A DNA stretch of 57,820 nucleotides, taken from Butyrivibrio sp. XPD2002 (GTDB lineage: Bacteria; Bacillota; Clostridia; Lachnospirales; Lachnospiraceae). This document shows, piece after piece, positions 55,949 through 57,820 of the stretch. The notes beneath the pieces are model-generated. The model had not been told where the DNA came from. It searched no databases and saw only the letters and a program-made list of their open reading frames with translations. Position numbers and translations under genes: made by a program. Position 1 is the stretch's first letter, and each line of letters opens with the position of its first letter. The stretch is from the NCBI RefSeq assembly GCF_000423945.1, contig NZ_AUIY01000027.1, positions 1 through 57,820 of the forward strand. Direction: 5' to 3'.

Positions 55949-57106
55949 ATGAAAAAAATCTTGGGGAATCTTTTACTCTTTATCACATCACTTATGTGTG
56001 TGATAGTCTTATTTGGATGTGTATCCATAAATTCGAAAGCAGCAAGGAAAGTACAGCCTGTTAAGGATCTAAAATTAATCGATGATAGATATCATTTCAA
56101 AACGGTTACAGATGGATTTTACTTCTTTTTTGTATGCTATGAAAATGAAGATGGGAAAATAAAATGTCTTGATCGATGTACTATAGGGACACTTAAAAAG
56201 AATAAAACAATAGATAGTGCTGATTTGAATTTGTTCTATAAGTATGACAAGCTTGGGAAGATCATATTTTATGTTGTTGGAAGTGATGAGGAAAAAACCA
56301 CATTTAATAGGGATGAGTATCTTAAAACTTCAGAATATGCCGTATCAAGTTACCAGACAACTGTAAAAGAAAGAATGCCACAGCCTACCGGAATAACAAC
56401 TAAAATAGATGAGAAAGATGGAAAAAAATGTTGGGTAGTAAGCTGGGCTGATGATGGATACGGACATGTTCTAAGATATTCCAATGCAAAAGATTATTAT
56501 TTTACATCCAGTATGAATAAAAAAGTAAAGTTTAGAAAAATAGATTGGGATGTAGAAGAAGTTACTTTAAAAACTTCTTCATGTGACCTGAATAAATATG
56601 CTAATTCAGAGGTGGTCACAATTAAAAGACCTACCGAGGATTCAGATGATGAAACATCAAAAAATATTCCTGCAGATGAAAATGCTAATACAAAAGATAA
56701 AGTAGATGCGGTAAGTAAGCTGCCTATGACAGTAACTATTGATGATATAACTTATGACATCGATGTTAATGGCAATGCCTGCGCAACAAAAATCGCATCA
56801 AAAAAGAAAGCTGTTCTGGATGTAGTTACAGTGGATGGTACAACTTATCCTGTCACATCTATAGCTAAAAATGCCTGCAAAAACAATAAGAAAATAAAAT
56901 CTGTGAAGATTGGCAGTAATGTTACTTCTATAGGAAAAAATGCCTTCAGGGGTTGTAAGAAACTCAAAAAGGTTACCATAAAAGCGAATAAATCCCTGAA
57001 AATAGGCAAGGGTGCTTTCAAGAAGATTAACAAAGACGCTAAGATCAAGATTAAAGGTGTAAAAGGTAGTAAAAAGAAAAAGCTCATAAAATCAATCAGT
57101 AAGTAA
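55949..57106 (+). CDS. BspA-type LRR lipoprotein
   Basis: 385 residues. Signal peptide with lipobox LFGC near residue 22, so a surface lipoprotein. The middle (about 30-235) is of unknown type, followed by an Asp/Glu/Asn linker and a short C-terminal LRR_5 stretch: SVKIGSNVTSIGKNAF and KVTIKANKSLKIGKGAF, about two and a half repeats, then a very Lys-rich end. Most BspA proteins have many more repeats. I start at 55949, where GGGGA lies about 8 bases upstream, rather than the ATG at 55943. Codon use is AT-richer than its neighbours, and an IS200-type element follows. Confidence 0.75.
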   Translation: MKKILGNLLLFITSLMCVIVLFGCVSINSKAARKVQPVKDLKLIDDRYHFKTVTDGFYFFFVCYENEDGKIKCLDRCTIGTLKKNKTIDSADLNLFYKYDKLGKIIFYVVGSDEEKTTFNRDEYLKTSEYAVSSYQTTVKERMPQPTGITTKIDEKDGKKCWVVSWADDGYGHVLRYSNAKDYYFTSSMNKKVKFRKIDWDVEEVTLKTSSCDLNKYANSEVVTIKRPTEDSDDETSKNIPADENANTKDKVDAVSKLPMTVTIDDITYDIDVNGNACATKIASKKKAVLDVVTVDGTTYPVTSIAKNACKNNKKIKSVKIGSNVTSIGKNAFRGCKKLKKVTIKANKSLKIGKGAFKKINKDAKIKIKGVKGSKKKKLIKSISK

Positions 57107-57146
57107 TTTAACAGCATTGTGAAAAGATTACGCCATTAAATATTGA

Positions 57147-57182
57147 CCCCTTAGGAGAATGAAAATAGTGTCACCTAAGGGG
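57147..57182 (+). repeat. Inverted repeat beside the IS200-type element
   Basis: CCCCTTAGG (57147-57155) and CCTAAGGGG (57174-57182), perfect 9-bp arms with 18 bases between. Just after the LRR gene and just before the insertion-element end. No U-tract, so a poor terminator; may be an end of another element. Confidence 0.55.
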
Positions 57183-57192
57183 ATAAATTATG

Positions 57193-57720
57193 ATATATCA
57201 GCGAGAAAACTCCTTCCGACATAGTCGGTGGGGGATGAATCGCTGATCCTCAGCGATTTGATTTACTATATCGTCCTGTCTTTTCATATTTTCTTTTGTG
57301 GTCATCTGTGCGCTGGCTTTCTATATATTTTTTCACTGTCTCAAGTGAAACGGATCCGGTTGTGGCGCAAAAATAGCTCCTGCTCCAGAAAAGAGCATCT
57401 CCCCACAGAAATTTTTCTATATGTTCACGGTATTTGATCCTGACTTCTTTAGAGAGCTGGGACTTTAAGGTGTTTATCAGTTTTACCGGAGCAACATCCG
57501 GAGGCATGGAGATAAGCATGTGTATGTGGTCTTCGTCTGTCTCAGCTGAGAGCATATCGCAGTTCATCCTTCCACACAGATAAGCGGCGTGATTTTTCAT
57601 GAAATCCCCCATCTCATCGGTTATCACTTTTTTTCTGTATTTAGTGACAAAAATGATATGATAGGTAAGCAGGTAAACTGAATGTGAACCTCTTCTGTAG
57701 TTATCCATAAAAACTCCATC
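57193..57720 (-). mobile_element. IS200/IS605-type insertion element, boundaries approximate
   Basis: Contains tnpA (minus strand). Downstream of it, 57193-57246, a nested hairpin with outer arms TCAGCGA/TCGCTGA and inner CCGAC-ATA-GTCGG has the form of the right end of this family, which moves as single-stranded DNA recognised by subterminal hairpins. The left end is not clear; I place it before the promoter at 57738. No tnpB. Confidence 0.65.
57250..57708 (-). CDS. tnpA: IS200/IS605-family transposase (Y1 HUH, TnpA)
   Basis: Single-strand transposase. The HUH motif appears in DEDHIHMLISMPP, and the catalytic Tyr in VKKYIESQ. The N-terminal SVYLLTYHIIFVTKYRKKV and LWGDALFWSRSYFCATTG are typical. 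152 residues from 57708, where GGAG lies 6-7 bases upstream; 8 more residues would follow from 57732. Intact, so perhaps active. Confidence 0.92.
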   Translation of the reverse strand: MDNYRRGSHSVYLLTYHIIFVTKYRKKVITDEMGDFMKNHAAYLCGRMNCDMLSAETDEDHIHMLISMPPDVAPVKLINTLKSQLSKEVRIKYREHIEKFLWGDALFWSRSYFCATTGSVSLETVKKYIESQRTDDHKRKYEKTGRYSKSNR

Positions 57721-57737
57721 TAAAAAGAACAAATGTT

Positions 57738-57766
57738 TTGATTGCTCTTGGAAATTATGCTATAAT
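57738..57766 (+). promoter_or_regulatory. Sigma-A promoter reading out of the window
   Basis: -35 TTGATT (57738-57743), 17-bp spacer, -10 TATAAT (57761-57766). It points to a gene beginning at or beyond the right edge. Confidence 0.7.
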
Positions 57767-57800
57767 ACTAATATAATCTTTTGGAAAGGAAATCTCAACT

Positions 57801-57820
57801 GTGTATAGGACAAGGCAGTA
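57801..57820 (+). CDS. Possible start of a gene cut by the window end
   Basis: GTG at 57801 opens a frame to the edge and GGAAAGGA (57783-57790) lies 10 bases before it, behind a good promoter. Six codons are too few to identify anything. Confidence 0.25.

Overview
The window is the replication-origin region of a low-GC, strictly anaerobic Firmicute, most likely a Lachnospiraceae species of the Butyrivibrio/Pseudobutyrivibrio kind (inference from gene content). Evidence: the order rpmH-rnpA-yidD-yidC-jag-mnmE-mnmG-rsmG-parA-parB on the minus strand faces dnaA-dnaN-yaaA-recF-gyrB-gyrA on the plus strand; DnaA boxes fill both gaps around dnaA; perfect parS sites flank rsmG. Anaerobic enzymes are present (class III ribonucleotide reductase NrdDG, a reverse-type rubrerythrin), as are clostridial families such as DUF4446 and DUF3881. 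Most genes are transcribed away from the origin.

Left arm, 1-24 kb. glgB ends a minus-strand unit. Next comes a 1049-residue TPR protein with a degenerate P-loop domain, read from a near-consensus promoter with a 12-bp palindrome at its start point. rsmA and tatD run on plus. nrdD-nrdG are controlled by a clear tandem NrdR box. murI, an unknown 150-residue gene, an SH3 membrane protein, trmB-trxA and a D,D-carboxypeptidase follow. A minus-strand run of envelope genes (DUF3160 lipoprotein, CapA-like, NHL-repeat protein, clostripain-like protease, then a DEDDh exonuclease) spans 15.1-23.7 kb.

Centre, 23.8-45.3 kb. A tRNA-Arg(CCU) is followed in tandem by a decayed same-length tRNA copy and a terminator. 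Then come DUF3881, serS, DUF4446, parB, parA, parS sites, rsmG, mnmG, mnmE, jag, yidC, yidD, rnpA and rpmH, oriC part 1, dnaA, oriC part 2 (with an 11-bp-phased TTTATAAA array), dnaN, yaaA, recF, gyrB and gyrA.

Right arm, 45.3-57.8 kb. A sensor diguanylate cyclase is followed by a 70-residue protein with its own promoter; this protein carries a FliM-like CheY-binding motif, apparently in two copies. Then come a ClC-family transporter, exodeoxyribonuclease III, and an MBOAT acyltransferase / SGNH partner / very large solute-binding-like lipoprotein operon. An RpiR regulator, rubrerythrin, a BspA-type LRR lipoprotein and an IS200/IS605 transposase with its hairpin end close the window.

Most of the window is core chromosome. 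The parts I rate most worth a second look are the FliM-motif micro-protein beside the GGDEF gene, the tRNA plus tRNA-like tandem, the phased repeat in oriC, the NrdR-type palindromes at unexpected places, and the structured leader of gyrA. No database search was run; family names rest on recognised motifs.
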